IMG/VR virus record: IMGVR_UViG_3300025168_000699
Coordinates: 1 to 23,335 of that record
From: a virus
Reading direction: 5' to 3' (one strand)
Length of the DNA stretch: 23,335 bases
How positions within the stretch are numbered: position 1 is the first letter of the stretch; every line of letters begins with the position of its first letter. The notes beneath the pieces are model-generated. The model had not been told where the DNA came from, did no database searches, and saw only the letters and a list, made by a program, of their open reading frames with translations. Shown piece by piece: positions 1-6,658 of the stretch. The translations under genes and the position numbers were made by a program.

Positions 1-108
1 AAGAACATGATAACCGGGAAGGTCTGGAAGAACCTCTGGGTCCGGTACATCATTCTTGGTAATCCACGCATCGTTTGTAATAGCCCCGCCTAGTTGAGGA
101 TTAATCAT
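1..108 (-). CDS. Partial CDS, possible GroES-like co-chaperonin (N-terminal 36 aa)
   Basis: This is the beginning of a leftward gene whose ATG is at 108-106 and which runs off the left edge of the window. The 36 visible residues start MINPQLGGAITNDAW and end in PDLPGYHVL. A short leader followed by a PGY/W-x-(I/V)-LV segment resembles phage-encoded 10-kDa co-chaperonins (GroES type), which would assist folding of phage proteins with the host GroEL. This is a recollection of the family and not a proof, because the mobile loop and the core barrel lie outside the window. The gene overlaps the stop of the preceding 65-aa gene by 8 bases, so it belongs to the packaging/head operon. It could also be an unrelated structural protein. 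Confidence 0.5.
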   Translation of the reverse strand, partial: MINPQLGGAITNDAWITKNDVPDPEVLPDLPGYHVL

Positions 109-298
109 TATCGTCGTCTCTTTCCATTCTTTTGTTTACAATGTCAGTCAGTTTATTGTAAGACCATTCAATTCCTGTAAGTGTTCCTACAACCTGCCTA
201 TAATGGTTATAGTCCTCTACGTGTCCCTTTGCAAGGAATTCTTTTAAAGTATCTTCTTCTTCTTTAAAGTGCCTTCGTATCTCGTCAAAAATATCCAT
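101..298 (-). CDS. Small conserved-looking hypothetical protein (65 aa)
   Basis: The product is a 65-residue, strongly charged, probably all-helical protein with no membrane segment or signal peptide. It begins MDIFDEIRRHFKEEED and ends in the acidic tail MERDDDND. Small helical proteins of this shape are common between portal and capsid genes in podovirus-like phages, but I do not recognise a named family. It starts 2 bases after the stop of the 54-aa gene and overlaps the next gene by 8 bases. This tight coupling is the main support for it being real. Function unknown; an accessory or head-assembly role is only an inference from position. Confidence 0.7.
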   Translation of the reverse strand: MDIFDEIRRHFKEEEDTLKEFLAKGHVEDYNHYRQVVGTLTGIEWSYNKLTDIVNKRMERDDDND

Positions 299-300
299 GC

Positions 301-465
301 TTATGCTTTACGCGCTAACCTTTTCTTTTTCTTAGAAGGGCGTTTTGGTTTCTTAGAAGTAGACATGGCAATGGCCACTGCTTGCTTCTGAGAGTAGCCT
401 TCTTCTCGTAATTTTTTAATATTATCTGAAATTGTTTTAGAGGACTTTCCCGGTTTAAGTGGCAT
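301..465 (-). CDS. Small basic phage protein (54 aa), DUF6496-like
   Basis: The ATG is at 465-463 and the stop at 303-301. The protein begins MPLKPGKSSKTISDNIKK, has a middle segment EGYSQKQAVAIAM, and ends in a run of lysines and arginines. The pattern MPLK-G-S-(K/R)-TIS-NI-K followed by G-x-(P/S)-QKQAVAIA is a recurring small phage and plasmid protein which I recall as DUF6496. The family name is from memory. Function is unknown, and the basic tail suggests nucleic-acid contact. The start overlaps the end of the lysozyme gene by 11 bases and the stop is 2 bases from the next start, which fits translational coupling in this operon. Confidence 0.75.
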   Translation of the reverse strand: MPLKPGKSSKTISDNIKKLREEGYSQKQAVAIAMSTSKKPKRPSKKKKRLARKA

Positions 466-901
466 CGGTCTTTCTCATTTCAGTGGAAAGATTCCTTGCT
501 CTGGAATAAGTCTGCTTGGCCCATCTGGAATCCATCATCTGAGTAGCGGCTTCGTTAAAATCTTTTGGTTCTTTTTTCAGTGCTCTAAACATTTTTTTAA
601 ACTTTGAAACTCCGGTTTCTCCCATTTGATATACCATTTCTATAATGATTTCTTCTGGTACACAAGGCAAATCTTTTACCTTATTCTTTGTAATAAGTCT
701 TTTGGCACCTTCTTTAGCAAGGCGCAAATCTTTTTGAAAGAGTTTTTCCCATCCTTCTCTGTCTGTGGGAAGCTCTTCTCCTGCGATGATTCTATGTCCA
801 TAACCTCCTGTAAGAAAGCCAAGCGTGTCAGTATAGGGGTGTCCCACGTATCCTTCATGTTTCTTAATCCGCTCCTCTAATGTTTCTTTCTCTGCTGCCA
901 C
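455..901 (-). CDS. Endolysin, T4-type lysozyme (glycoside hydrolase 24)
   Basis: This enzyme cleaves the MurNAc-GlcNAc bond of peptidoglycan for host lysis. The catalytic triad of T4 lysozyme (Glu11, Asp20, Thr26) is matched with identical spacing by Glu16, Asp25 and Thr31, in KHEG, YTDT and the GFLTGGYGH segment. The C-terminal part (about residues 86-145) has the usual GETG-SKFKKM and DSRWAKQT-RA motifs. Length (148 aa) is slightly below T4 lysozyme (164 aa). The start is GTG at 901-899, with a GGAG motif about 8 bases upstream. There is no signal peptide or signal-anchor, so release would need a holin. None is recognisable in the window, and the spanins are at the other end. It lies 2 bases downstream of the portal gene, an unusual place for an endolysin but common in mosaic phages. 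Confidence 0.92.
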   Translation of the reverse strand: MAAEKETLEERIKKHEGYVGHPYTDTLGFLTGGYGHRIIAGEELPTDREGWEKLFQKDLRLAKEGAKRLITKNKVKDLPCVPEEIIIEMVYQMGETGVSKFKKMFRALKKEPKDFNEAATQMMDSRWAKQTYSRARNLSTEMRKTDAT

Positions 902-903
902 TG

Positions 904-3357
904 TTATTTCTCCAGTTTTGCAATGTTGACCAAGGTATCTAGAGCAGTCTTCTTATTGGTCAGTTGATTATTACCTTCTACTCTTTCTGATTCAAGAGAA
1001 AGTTTTGCTGCTGCTTCCAGAGCTTTGTTGGCGTCTCTGTCAGCTTCCAGAGAAAGCTTGCTGATATCTATCAGAGCATCTAGCTGCACCTTCTTATCAG
1101 AGCTTTCGTGTTCCTTGCTCCTGACTTCCAGATCAGCTGCCTTCTCCAGAGCATCCATCTGCATCTTCTGTTGATCAAGCTGGAGCCTTTGCTGCTCAAT
1201 GTTCATCATCTGCTGTTCTGGACTCTGTGCAATTCCTAGGGCAGCGTTGGCGTTGGCCACTCCTTCTGCTGCTTCTGCCATTACCATTTCACTGGTCTGT
1301 GGGTCATTGGCAACTCCGGTGACCATTCCTCCTATCTGCTCTTGATACTTCATCAGCATATGGTCTCTGATGTTGGCGTTGAGAATAGGCACAATCTGCT
1401 GCATCATTGGGTTTGCACCGTTGCCGGGGTCTTTGAGAAAAGCAGTCTTGAACTGAATGTGTGCATCGTGGTTCTGCCCCGGAAAAGCAGCAATGGGTAA
1501 ACCCTTGGAAGCTGCCATGATATCTGCCAGTGGGTCTTTAGGTTCTGGCTTTTGTTCTGGTGGTAGAACTTCGTCTAGGTTTGGAAAGTTTGCAGCTGTC
1601 AAGACTTCTCTGTAGAGGGCTGGCATATTAAAAGTACCCGGAGGAGTTTGAGAAGCTAGTTGAATAGCCATCTGTCCCAGTGCTAATCTGTGAGCAGAGG
1701 ACGGAATATTAGGATCAGAGACAGGAATAACATCAATTCTCCCGTCAAAGTCTTGTTTGAAAATCTTCTGATCACCGCCTACTACTTCGTAAGGGTAATC
1801 GTCTGGAAGGAAGTCGTAGTTGATTCTGGCCAGAATGTCAAACTCTTCTCTCTGAGCTTTGTGCATTCTTTTGTGAATGGCTGTGGAGAACTTAGACGAT
1901 GCATCTAGAAGAGCCATGGTAGTTCCCACGGGTCCATAGTTGGCAGAGTCTGCTATCACCTGTTCTGTGGAGTCTGCAAACTTCTGTCCTGCTCCTACAA
2001 CAAACTGGAGCATCTGGAGAAGAGTTTGAGAAGGTTCTTTATAAGGCAGAGGTACAATAGCCTTGGTCAAGTCAATGCCTGTGCTCTCTACTTCCTTGAA
2101 CTCACCGGGGGCAATTGGATCATTGTCACCTACCAGCCTAACACCTCTGGCCTTGAAGCCACCGGGGAGGTTGGCAAACTGTCCAGCGTCTATCAGAGAA
2201 CGCATGGCAGTGGTTGCTGTCATGGTTAGATTGCCTAGGAAATGTATAAGACCCAGACCATAGAAAGCAAACCCCGGTACATACTTGTAATGTGTAAAGT
2301 GTAGTATTCTTTCTCTGGTGGGATCACCCTCTGCGTAGTTTCTTTTGATACAGAGAACTTTTCTGGAGTTGAGATCAACAGTGACAACATAGGGAAGAGC
2401 AATCTCATCTGGGTCTCCGTAGGGTTCTGGAAGGTCTAGGTAACAGTGTTGTTCCAGTAACACATACTGAGGATCATCCTCTGCTGTTGCAGCTATTCCC
2501 ATGATGTTGTCTATCTTCTGCCCCATGGACGTTGTATCAGGGGCCTCTGGCTCCCCTACGTCTATGTCGCGGTACATTCCAGATACCACATCTTTTCTAA
2601 AATCATTGGGAGAACGATAGATCATGTGCGTGTATCGCTCTGCTGTTCTGAGATCAGTGGCGTAGTAAGACACATAGAAGTGATCCACTGGCACAAACTC
2701 TGACACAGGTCTCTGTCTTAGCTCATCATAGTAAATCTTTTTAAATGCAGAGCCTACCAGCGGTAGGTGAAAGAGCATACGCTCAAACTCGTCAAAGTAT
2801 TCTGGCATCTGCGTGGTAAGTTGGTAGTTCATAAACTGTTTGACGCGCTGTGCCTGTTCTTCTCTGGGTACTGTGTTTGCCCCTATCACCTGTGCTCTGA
2901 CAGGACCTGCAGGTGGGAAGAGTTCTTGAGAGGCTCTACTCTGAAACTTAACAGCTGATTCTATCAAGAGAGGGTGTACTGCTGTACAGGCACCGTCAAA
3001 TGGTTCTGTTGTGTCTTGTAGCTTTAGACCTAGTAGATCAAAGCCGTGTTCAAAGATTTGCTCCCATTCTGATCTGGATTCTTTGTCTGTTTCATAGTTG
3101 TCAATGACAGTGTTGCCTATGTCAGCTAGATCATCGTCGTCTAAAATTTCTGCAAGATTTGCGTAGTGGTCATCTTCCATGTCCATCATGGCAATTTCTT
3201 CCATGTCACCAAACTCTACCTCTACACCACCGTCAGAGGTGGGATTGAACTGTACCGACTCTAGTTCCTCTTCGCTTACTAGACTTAAAGAGGGAGAATC
3301 TCGTCTAAGTTCTTTTACTTCTTCTATTTCCATAAAAGGGTTTTGTTCCACTGCCAT
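904..3357 (-). CDS. Portal protein (large, 817 aa)
   Basis: The portal is the dodecameric ring at the unique head vertex through which DNA is packaged and to which the tail attaches. Identification rests on the position directly after the large terminase, the length, and family-like segments: an acidic N-terminus (1-80), a motif around 118-150 (PFDGACTAVHPLL, then KFQSRASQELFPP) and a central stem region. The size is far above T7 gp8 (about 535 aa) and closer to the P22-like class. The last 150 residues form a long helical region rich in Gln, Ala and Leu, with a partly repeated segment (KLSLEADRD, then KLSLESERV), resembling the helical barrel that extends into the capsid of P22. The start is ATG at 3357, 3 bases from the terminase stop, with only a weak ribosome binding site. 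That suggests translation coupled to terL. Confidence 0.88.
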   Translation of the reverse strand: MAVEQNPFMEIEEVKELRRDSPSLSLVSEEELESVQFNPTSDGGVEVEFGDMEEIAMMDMEDDHYANLAEILDDDDLADIGNTVIDNYETDKESRSEWEQIFEHGFDLLGLKLQDTTEPFDGACTAVHPLLIESAVKFQSRASQELFPPAGPVRAQVIGANTVPREEQAQRVKQFMNYQLTTQMPEYFDEFERMLFHLPLVGSAFKKIYYDELRQRPVSEFVPVDHFYVSYYATDLRTAERYTHMIYRSPNDFRKDVVSGMYRDIDVGEPEAPDTTSMGQKIDNIMGIAATAEDDPQYVLLEQHCYLDLPEPYGDPDEIALPYVVTVDLNSRKVLCIKRNYAEGDPTRERILHFTHYKYVPGFAFYGLGLIHFLGNLTMTATTAMRSLIDAGQFANLPGGFKARGVRLVGDNDPIAPGEFKEVESTGIDLTKAIVPLPYKEPSQTLLQMLQFVVGAGQKFADSTEQVIADSANYGPVGTTMALLDASSKFSTAIHKRMHKAQREEFDILARINYDFLPDDYPYEVVGGDQKIFKQDFDGRIDVIPVSDPNIPSSAHRLALGQMAIQLASQTPPGTFNMPALYREVLTAANFPNLDEVLPPEQKPEPKDPLADIMAASKGLPIAAFPGQNHDAHIQFKTAFLKDPGNGANPMMQQIVPILNANIRDHMLMKYQEQIGGMVTGVANDPQTSEMVMAEAAEGVANANAALGIAQSPEQQMMNIEQQRLQLDQQKMQMDALEKAADLEVRSKEHESSDKKVQLDALIDISKLSLEADRDANKALEAAAKLSLESERVEGNNQLTNKKTALDTLVNIAKLEK

Positions 3358-3360
3358 GTT

Positions 3361-4896
3361 CTAGTTCCAGTTCCAGTAAGTTTTCTTCTTAGGTTTCTCT
3401 TCATCGTCGTATTCAGGATCATCGGGGTGAGACAGATGCCAAGAATCTTTGAGATAGTGCACAGCCATCGCCATTGCATCTACCTGATCATCGTGTCTGG
3501 CAAAAGGAAACTGTATTGCCTCTGCGTATAGGTCTTCTGCCCAATCTTTTCCTCGGGGGAGCCAGACTCTGCCAGCTTCTAGTAAAGGCGTAATTGCGTG
3601 TACTCTTGACACTTTATCACGGTCTGGAAGGTAATCCAACACAGGAAGACCTGCTCTTCGCATATCCTGTATCAGGCTCTGCCCAGAAGCTTTCTTTTCT
3701 ATGATGCAGATGTCTGGTTGATAATCATCGTATAGGTCTTGCGCTGTTCTTCTTAGTTCTGGGTACTCTAATCTTTCCCTGACACTGCCCAGAAGAATAA
3801 TATGAGGTGCCAGAAACTCTCTGCCTAGTGAATCAGTATAGGGGTAGTCAAACACACCCCATGTTTGGATCACTGAGTAGTCAGCGGTGCTCCGGGTGGA
3901 GAAGGCAGTGTCGTATGTTTGTATGATCATGTCACATTCTGGAGGTTCCTCGTCTGTCCAGTTCTGAAACCATTCAGACTTGATGGTAGAGCCCTCGTCA
4001 GGTGTGGGGTTCTGCATGTACAGGGCTTGCCAGTACTTGCCCCCGTTGTTGGCCCTGATCTCTGCCTCGTCTAGTCTAAGAAGCTTATCTGGTTTCCACT
4101 CCGGGAAGTAGGAAGAACCTTCTGGTAGGTCTAGAAGTGCTGCTGAGTCCTCGTCTAGCCACGCCGGGATAGAGATAACATCCCATGGGATTGTGTCCTC
4201 TGTCTCGTTGGAGAGGAGCCAGCCACAGAGATCATCTTCGTGGTACCGGGTGTTGATGATGATGACAGAGCCATTGGGCATCAACCGTGTTCTGAGACCC
4301 GAGGGGTACCATTCCTTGATGTACCTGCGCCCTGCCTCTGAGAAGGCGTCTTCTTCTGACATGGCATCGTCTATCAGTGCAATGTGTGCTCCGCGCCCTG
4401 CAATCTGTGACCTCACTCCTGCAGCGTAGTAGATACCGTTCTGCTTGGTCTTCCATTTACCAGCTGCTCTTACGTCTTCTCTGAGCGTGGCAGCGGGGAA
4501 TATCTCTTGGTACAGGGGCATCTTTAGAATATCCCTGACAGTTCTGCCGAAGTCTGAGGCCAGCTGATCAGAGTGAGAGATGCTCATTATTTCGTGAGAG
4601 GGGTAGTTTCCTATGTACCAAGAGGGGAACAGTTGAGAACAGATCAGGCTCTTGGAAGAGCGAGGAGGGAGGAACACCATGAGCCTTTGTGGGTCTGGTG
4701 AGTCCACCACTCTCTGTAGCTTTTGACAGATTACTTCTATGTGTTTTCCTATTTTAAAATCAGGGACCAGAGAAGGAGCAATGAACTTGGTGAAAGAGAA
4801 GAAATCTACCTTTGCAGCTTCTATGGCCTGTAGGTAGAGAGATTCTCTGAGTTTAAGAGCGCCTTCTAGGTTCTCGCCTAGTCTTTCTTCGCTCAC
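3361..4896 (-). CDS. terL: Terminase large subunit (packaging ATPase/nuclease)
   Basis: TerL is the motor that pumps DNA into the prohead and cuts it at the end of packaging. The ATPase domain shows Walker A PPRSSKS (77-83), Walker B IALIDD (172-177) and a coupling-type motif NTRYHEDD (215-222). The C-terminal RNase H-like nuclease has acidic residues at D329 (QTYDTAF), E400 (ICIIEKK) and D469, D470 and D473 (HDDQVDAM). Length 511 aa is normal. The start is GTG at 4896-4894, overlapping the terS stop, and has a very strong upstream ribosome binding site (AAAGGAGGT, 6-base spacing). This site decides the start. The C-terminus is acidic and then basic (DDEEKPKKK). The nuclease and ATPase motifs are intact, so the protein should be active. 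Confidence 0.95.
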   Translation of the reverse strand: MSEERLGENLEGALKLRESLYLQAIEAAKVDFFSFTKFIAPSLVPDFKIGKHIEVICQKLQRVVDSPDPQRLMVFLPPRSSKSLICSQLFPSWYIGNYPSHEIMSISHSDQLASDFGRTVRDILKMPLYQEIFPAATLREDVRAAGKWKTKQNGIYYAAGVRSQIAGRGAHIALIDDAMSEEDAFSEAGRRYIKEWYPSGLRTRLMPNGSVIIINTRYHEDDLCGWLLSNETEDTIPWDVISIPAWLDEDSAALLDLPEGSSYFPEWKPDKLLRLDEAEIRANNGGKYWQALYMQNPTPDEGSTIKSEWFQNWTDEEPPECDMIIQTYDTAFSTRSTADYSVIQTWGVFDYPYTDSLGREFLAPHIILLGSVRERLEYPELRRTAQDLYDDYQPDICIIEKKASGQSLIQDMRRAGLPVLDYLPDRDKVSRVHAITPLLEAGRVWLPRGKDWAEDLYAEAIQFPFARHDDQVDAMAMAVHYLKDSWHLSHPDDPEYDDEEKPKKKTYWNWN

Positions 4897-5438
4897 TCCT
4901 TACCTCCTTTGATCACAGAATATCCTGAAATATTGGCAAGTCTTTTGATATCCTCGTCTACATTGGGTGTGAAAGCTTCATCTATGCCTTGGAAGGTGGT
5001 GCTCTGTTTGATCTCACTCTTGTTGATAAACATGCCAAGGTGTTTACCCATGTTCTCCAGAGAACGGTTGGCGTTGGTGTAGTCATCTGCCTCTGTGGCT
5101 CTCATATAAGTCTGGTACATTTTGTCTAGTACCTTCTGAGCATCCCACGATACCTTCTCCACTACATCGTCTCTGAGTATTTCTATATAGGCTCTAAGCT
5201 TTGGGTTGGCAAGATACTGTTGTGCCCTACGACCAGTCCTAGTCCTGTCTAGGTCACCATCAGATTTCTTTACAGGAGCATACCCTGCTTCTAGGAGAGC
5301 ATGGGTAGCGTCGTTGGTGGCTATGTATTCTTCTGCAAATCGAATTTGCTTTCTGGTCAGTCCATAGTTTTCTGATCTGGCATTCTCTGGTGTGTCGTAC
5401 TGACCCTGTAGCCTACTCTTGTCACTGTCGCTCATCAT
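4893..5438 (-). CDS. terS: Terminase small subunit (Terminase_2/Nu1-like)
   Basis: The small terminase recognises phage DNA and regulates TerL. After a short leader, the segment LTRKQIRFAEEYI followed by TNDATHALLEAGY is the characteristic N-terminal helix-turn-helix of the Terminase_2 family. A central helical region (about 90-150) probably forms the oligomerisation domain. The frame is open 32 codons further upstream to 5534, but those codons are atypical. The start chosen is the ATG-ATG pair at 5438/5435, which follows an AGGGAG ribosome binding site by about 10 bases and gives 181 aa. It is the first gene of the leftward operon and its stop overlaps the terL start (GTGA). A 70-type promoter candidate lies just upstream at 5469-5497. 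Confidence 0.87.
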   Translation of the reverse strand: MMSDSDKSRLQGQYDTPENARSENYGLTRKQIRFAEEYIATNDATHALLEAGYAPVKKSDGDLDRTRTGRRAQQYLANPKLRAYIEILRDDVVEKVSWDAQKVLDKMYQTYMRATEADDYTNANRSLENMGKHLGMFINKSEIKQSTTFQGIDEAFTPNVDEDIKRLANISGYSVIKGGKE

Positions 5439-5468
5439 AAATTTCTTACTCCCTCTTTTATAAATTAT

Positions 5469-5497
5469 ATTATACACACACCCTGAAGGGAACACAA
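5469..5497 (-). promoter_or_regulatory. Candidate sigma70 promoter for the leftward packaging operon
   Basis: Read on the minus strand, a perfect -10 box TATAAT (5474-5469) is separated by 17 bases from a weak -35 box TTGTGT (5497-5492). The spacer contains the short dyad CCCTTCAGGG. Transcription would start about 25 bases upstream of the terS ATG. The weak -35 and the dyad would fit regulation by an early phage protein, which is inference. Confidence 0.5.
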
Positions 5498-5561
5498 GGA
5501 AGAAAGAAGGGGCTTGCCAAAGTCTGATAATCATGATATCCTAGCTTCCAAGCGACGAGGA

Positions 5562-5701
5562 CATATATATTATATATATTATATTATATATTAGTATAAG
5601 TTATTTATACTAATTACTAATATAAATAAGATAATAAATATTAATAATAATAATATATTATATAATTATTAATATAGTTATTAATATAATTATTAATAGA
5701 T
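5562..5701. other. A+T-only tract in the divergent region, replication-origin candidate
   Basis: About 140 bases are almost wholly A and T between the leftward and rightward gene blocks. Inside is a perfect 10-bp inverted repeat with a 5-base loop (5590-5599 and 5605-5614, arm ATTAGTATAA) and a 12-bp iteration (5666-5701, listed separately). Easily melted DNA plus short iterated motifs at a divergent junction is the usual look of a phage replication origin. No coding capacity is seen. An alternative is an UP-element-like promoter region. Confidence 0.45.
5666..5701. repeat. Three 12-bp tandem repeats (TTATTAATA core)
   Basis: The nonamer TTATTAATA occurs at 5666, 5678 and 5690 with an exact period of 12 bases. 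The trailing three bases are TAG, TAA and GAT. Exact phasing slightly above one helical turn suggests an iteron-like protein binding array or slippage in A+T DNA. The same core recurs in the second A+T tract before the primase gene. Confidence 0.6.
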
Positions 5702-5728
5702 ATGCGCCGAAAGTGTATTTTATAAAAA

Positions 5729-5757
5729 TTGCTCCGCTAGTGGGGGTACCATAATAT
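5729..5757 (+). promoter_or_regulatory. Weak candidate sigma70 promoter into the repeat region
   Basis: TTGCTC (5729-5734) and TAATAT (5752-5757) are 17 bases apart, close to the T+A tract. Transcripts would run through the 21-bp repeats and hairpins towards the 133-aa ORF. A+T-rich DNA gives chance matches easily, so this is tentative. Confidence 0.25.
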
Positions 5758-5799
5758 ATAATACAAAGCTTTAGATTTTTCCCTACCCCGTCCCTCTGA

Positions 5800-5871
5800 T
5801 AGGTCAGCAGTCCTGCCCTAAATAGGTCAGTGGTTCTGTCCCATATCTAATAGGTCAATGTCACTGTCCTA
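5800..5871. repeat. Three 21-bp direct repeats with internal dyad
   Basis: Units at 5800-5820, 5823-5843 and 5851-5871 each begin TAGGTCA and, at the same internal offset, end CTGYCCYA. Unit starts are 23 and 28 bases apart. Unit 1 is an imperfect palindrome (arms TAGGTCAG and CTGCCCTA, one mismatch), and the other two keep the dyad less well. Multiple degenerate dyads in a row look like an operator array for a phage regulator or an origin-binding protein. No coding frame explains the conservation. Confidence 0.6.
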
Positions 5872-6029
5872 ATCCTGAATCGGATATTCTCCCCAAACAA
5901 CGCAAGATTGTTGCGCGGAATAATGCATTATTTTGTGGACGGCATTCTTGGAATGTGATCTACTTCTAATGTCAGCGACGCCCTTGTGGCAAGCGACTGG
6001 GGGCAGGAACCCAATCCGCCCCAGAGCTT
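5872..6029. other. Non-coding stretch with a series of hairpins (possible structured RNA)
   Basis: No gene is supported here. Several inverted repeats follow each other: CGCAA/TTGCG (5901-5915), the perfect 14-bp palindrome AATAATGCATTATT (5919-5932), CATTC/GAATG (from 5943), CTTG/CAAG (within 5982-5993), and a strong hairpin 5997-6024 that pairs CTGGGGGCAGGA with TCCGCCCCAG (10 bp, two single-base bulges, loop ACCCAA). The G+C content rises abruptly compared with the A+T tract. It could be the leader of the downstream ORF, an ncRNA or an attenuator. Strand is unknown. Confidence 0.35.
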
Positions 6030-6086
6030 ATGAAACTGCAGAGCGGTTTCGCTGACAAACCTTCAAACAATCTTAGGACTAATACT

Positions 6087-6488
6087 ATGTTAAAGCACAG
6101 AATATGGAATAGCGTATCTAATATATTGTTCTCCGATGTTAGAGGCGGGGGACAGAATGGATATCGTAACACCAAGGTCAGAATAGCACTCTCGGCAATG
6201 GTACGGATTGGCTGGATAGAGAAGGGCTGGATTGGCCATTTCGAGAAGACCTTGTGGCAAGATGCCAAACTTATAATAGAGCAGGGCGAGTGGACGGGAA
6301 CGATTTCCGATCTAATGGTTTTCCGGTTCTGGCATCATGTAGCGATAAAGGCTGGTGACGAATACACTAGCCTCGGCGTGAAGTTTCGGCGACAAGCTGC
6401 AGAGCCATATCAGAACGATAGCGTGATATGGTCCAAGTCAGAATTGATTGTTGATAAATCAGCAAGTCGGAAACGTCGCGCAGCTTAA
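6087..6488 (+). CDS. Hypothetical protein (133 aa), unrecognised
   Basis: This is the only sizeable ORF in the divergent region. The frame opens at an ATG at 6030, but the ATG at 6087 has an AGGA motif at 6075-6078 with ideal 8-base spacing, so it is preferred. The protein begins MLKHRIWNSVSNILFSDVRG, is rich in Trp and basic residues, and ends with the basic tail SASRKRRAA. No membrane segment and no family that I recognise. Codon use differs from the neighbours: CGG, CGA, CGC and TTG appear often, whereas adjacent phage genes prefer AGA/AGG and CGT. Either it is a recent arrival, possibly a small DNA-binding regulator, or the frame is open by chance over a structured region. Position alone would suit a transcriptional switch protein. 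Confidence 0.4.
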   Translation: MLKHRIWNSVSNILFSDVRGGGQNGYRNTKVRIALSAMVRIGWIEKGWIGHFEKTLWQDAKLIIEQGEWTGTISDLMVFRFWHHVAIKAGDEYTSLGVKFRRQAAEPYQNDSVIWSKSELIVDKSASRKRRAA

Positions 6489-6509
6489 CAGAGCTTGAAG
6501 GGGCGAGGC

Positions 6510-6539
6510 GGGGGGAGTGTAGAGCAAAGCACTCTCCCC
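6510..6539 (+). terminator. G-rich hairpin, terminator-like
   Basis: GGGGGGAGTG (6510-6519) pairs with CACTCTCCCC (6530-6539) over 10 bp including one G-U, around the loop TAGAGCAAAG. It lies 22 bases after the stop of the 133-aa ORF. What follows is AATTCGTTTG and not a clear T-run, so intrinsic termination is plausible but not certain. The strong pairing and position support the ORF being transcribed. Confidence 0.5.
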
Positions 6540-6554
6540 AATTCGTTTGATCAA

Positions 6555-6632
6555 TTGAGAGAAACAATCATACTGGTCTGGATTGCGGCTTATGCTGCTG
6601 CAATTCTGGCAATGCTTTCAATGGCAATATAG
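6555..6632 (+). CDS. Possible 25-aa hydrophobic peptide
   Basis: A TTG-initiated frame of 25 codons encodes a single hydrophobic helix (RETIILVWIAAYAAAILAM, then LSMAI) and stops at a TAG, with the second G-rich hairpin starting 4 bases later. If translated it would be a one-pass membrane miniprotein. Against it: no good ribosome binding site, a TTG start, and no family known to me. Placement exactly between two related hairpins is the reason it is listed. Confidence 0.2.
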   Translation: MRETIILVWIAAYAAAILAMLSMAI

Positions 6633-6635
6633 GAG

Positions 6636-6658
6636 GGGCGGGGGCGAAAGCCCTCCCC
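6636..6658 (+). terminator. Second G-rich hairpin with GAAA tetraloop
   Basis: GGGCGGGGGC pairs with GCCCTCCCC around a GAAA tetraloop (6646-6649), giving 9 bp with one G-U and one bulged C. It follows the tiny ORF and resembles the hairpin at 6510-6539 in sequence and form. The downstream sequence ACTATTTCCC lacks a proper T-run. Terminator or RNA stability element. Confidence 0.45.

Noticed and set aside
3343-3531. Plus-strand ORFs within portal and terminase genes
   Set aside because: They are antisense to well-supported genes with intact motifs and show no independent signal.
5436-5534. Upstream 32-codon extension of the small terminase
   Set aside because: The extension is hydrophobic and atypical for TerS, lies over the promoter candidate, and has no ribosome binding site. 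The ATG pair at 5438/5435 has one.
5800-5871. CRISPR array
   Set aside because: Repeats are imperfect, only three, and spacers are 2-7 bases long, far too short.
5972-6268. 98-aa ORF on the minus strand in the divergent region
   Set aside because: No ribosome binding site or family, and it opposes the plus-strand ORF that has an AGGA site. Proline/serine-rich composition looks like antisense of a GC-rich stretch.
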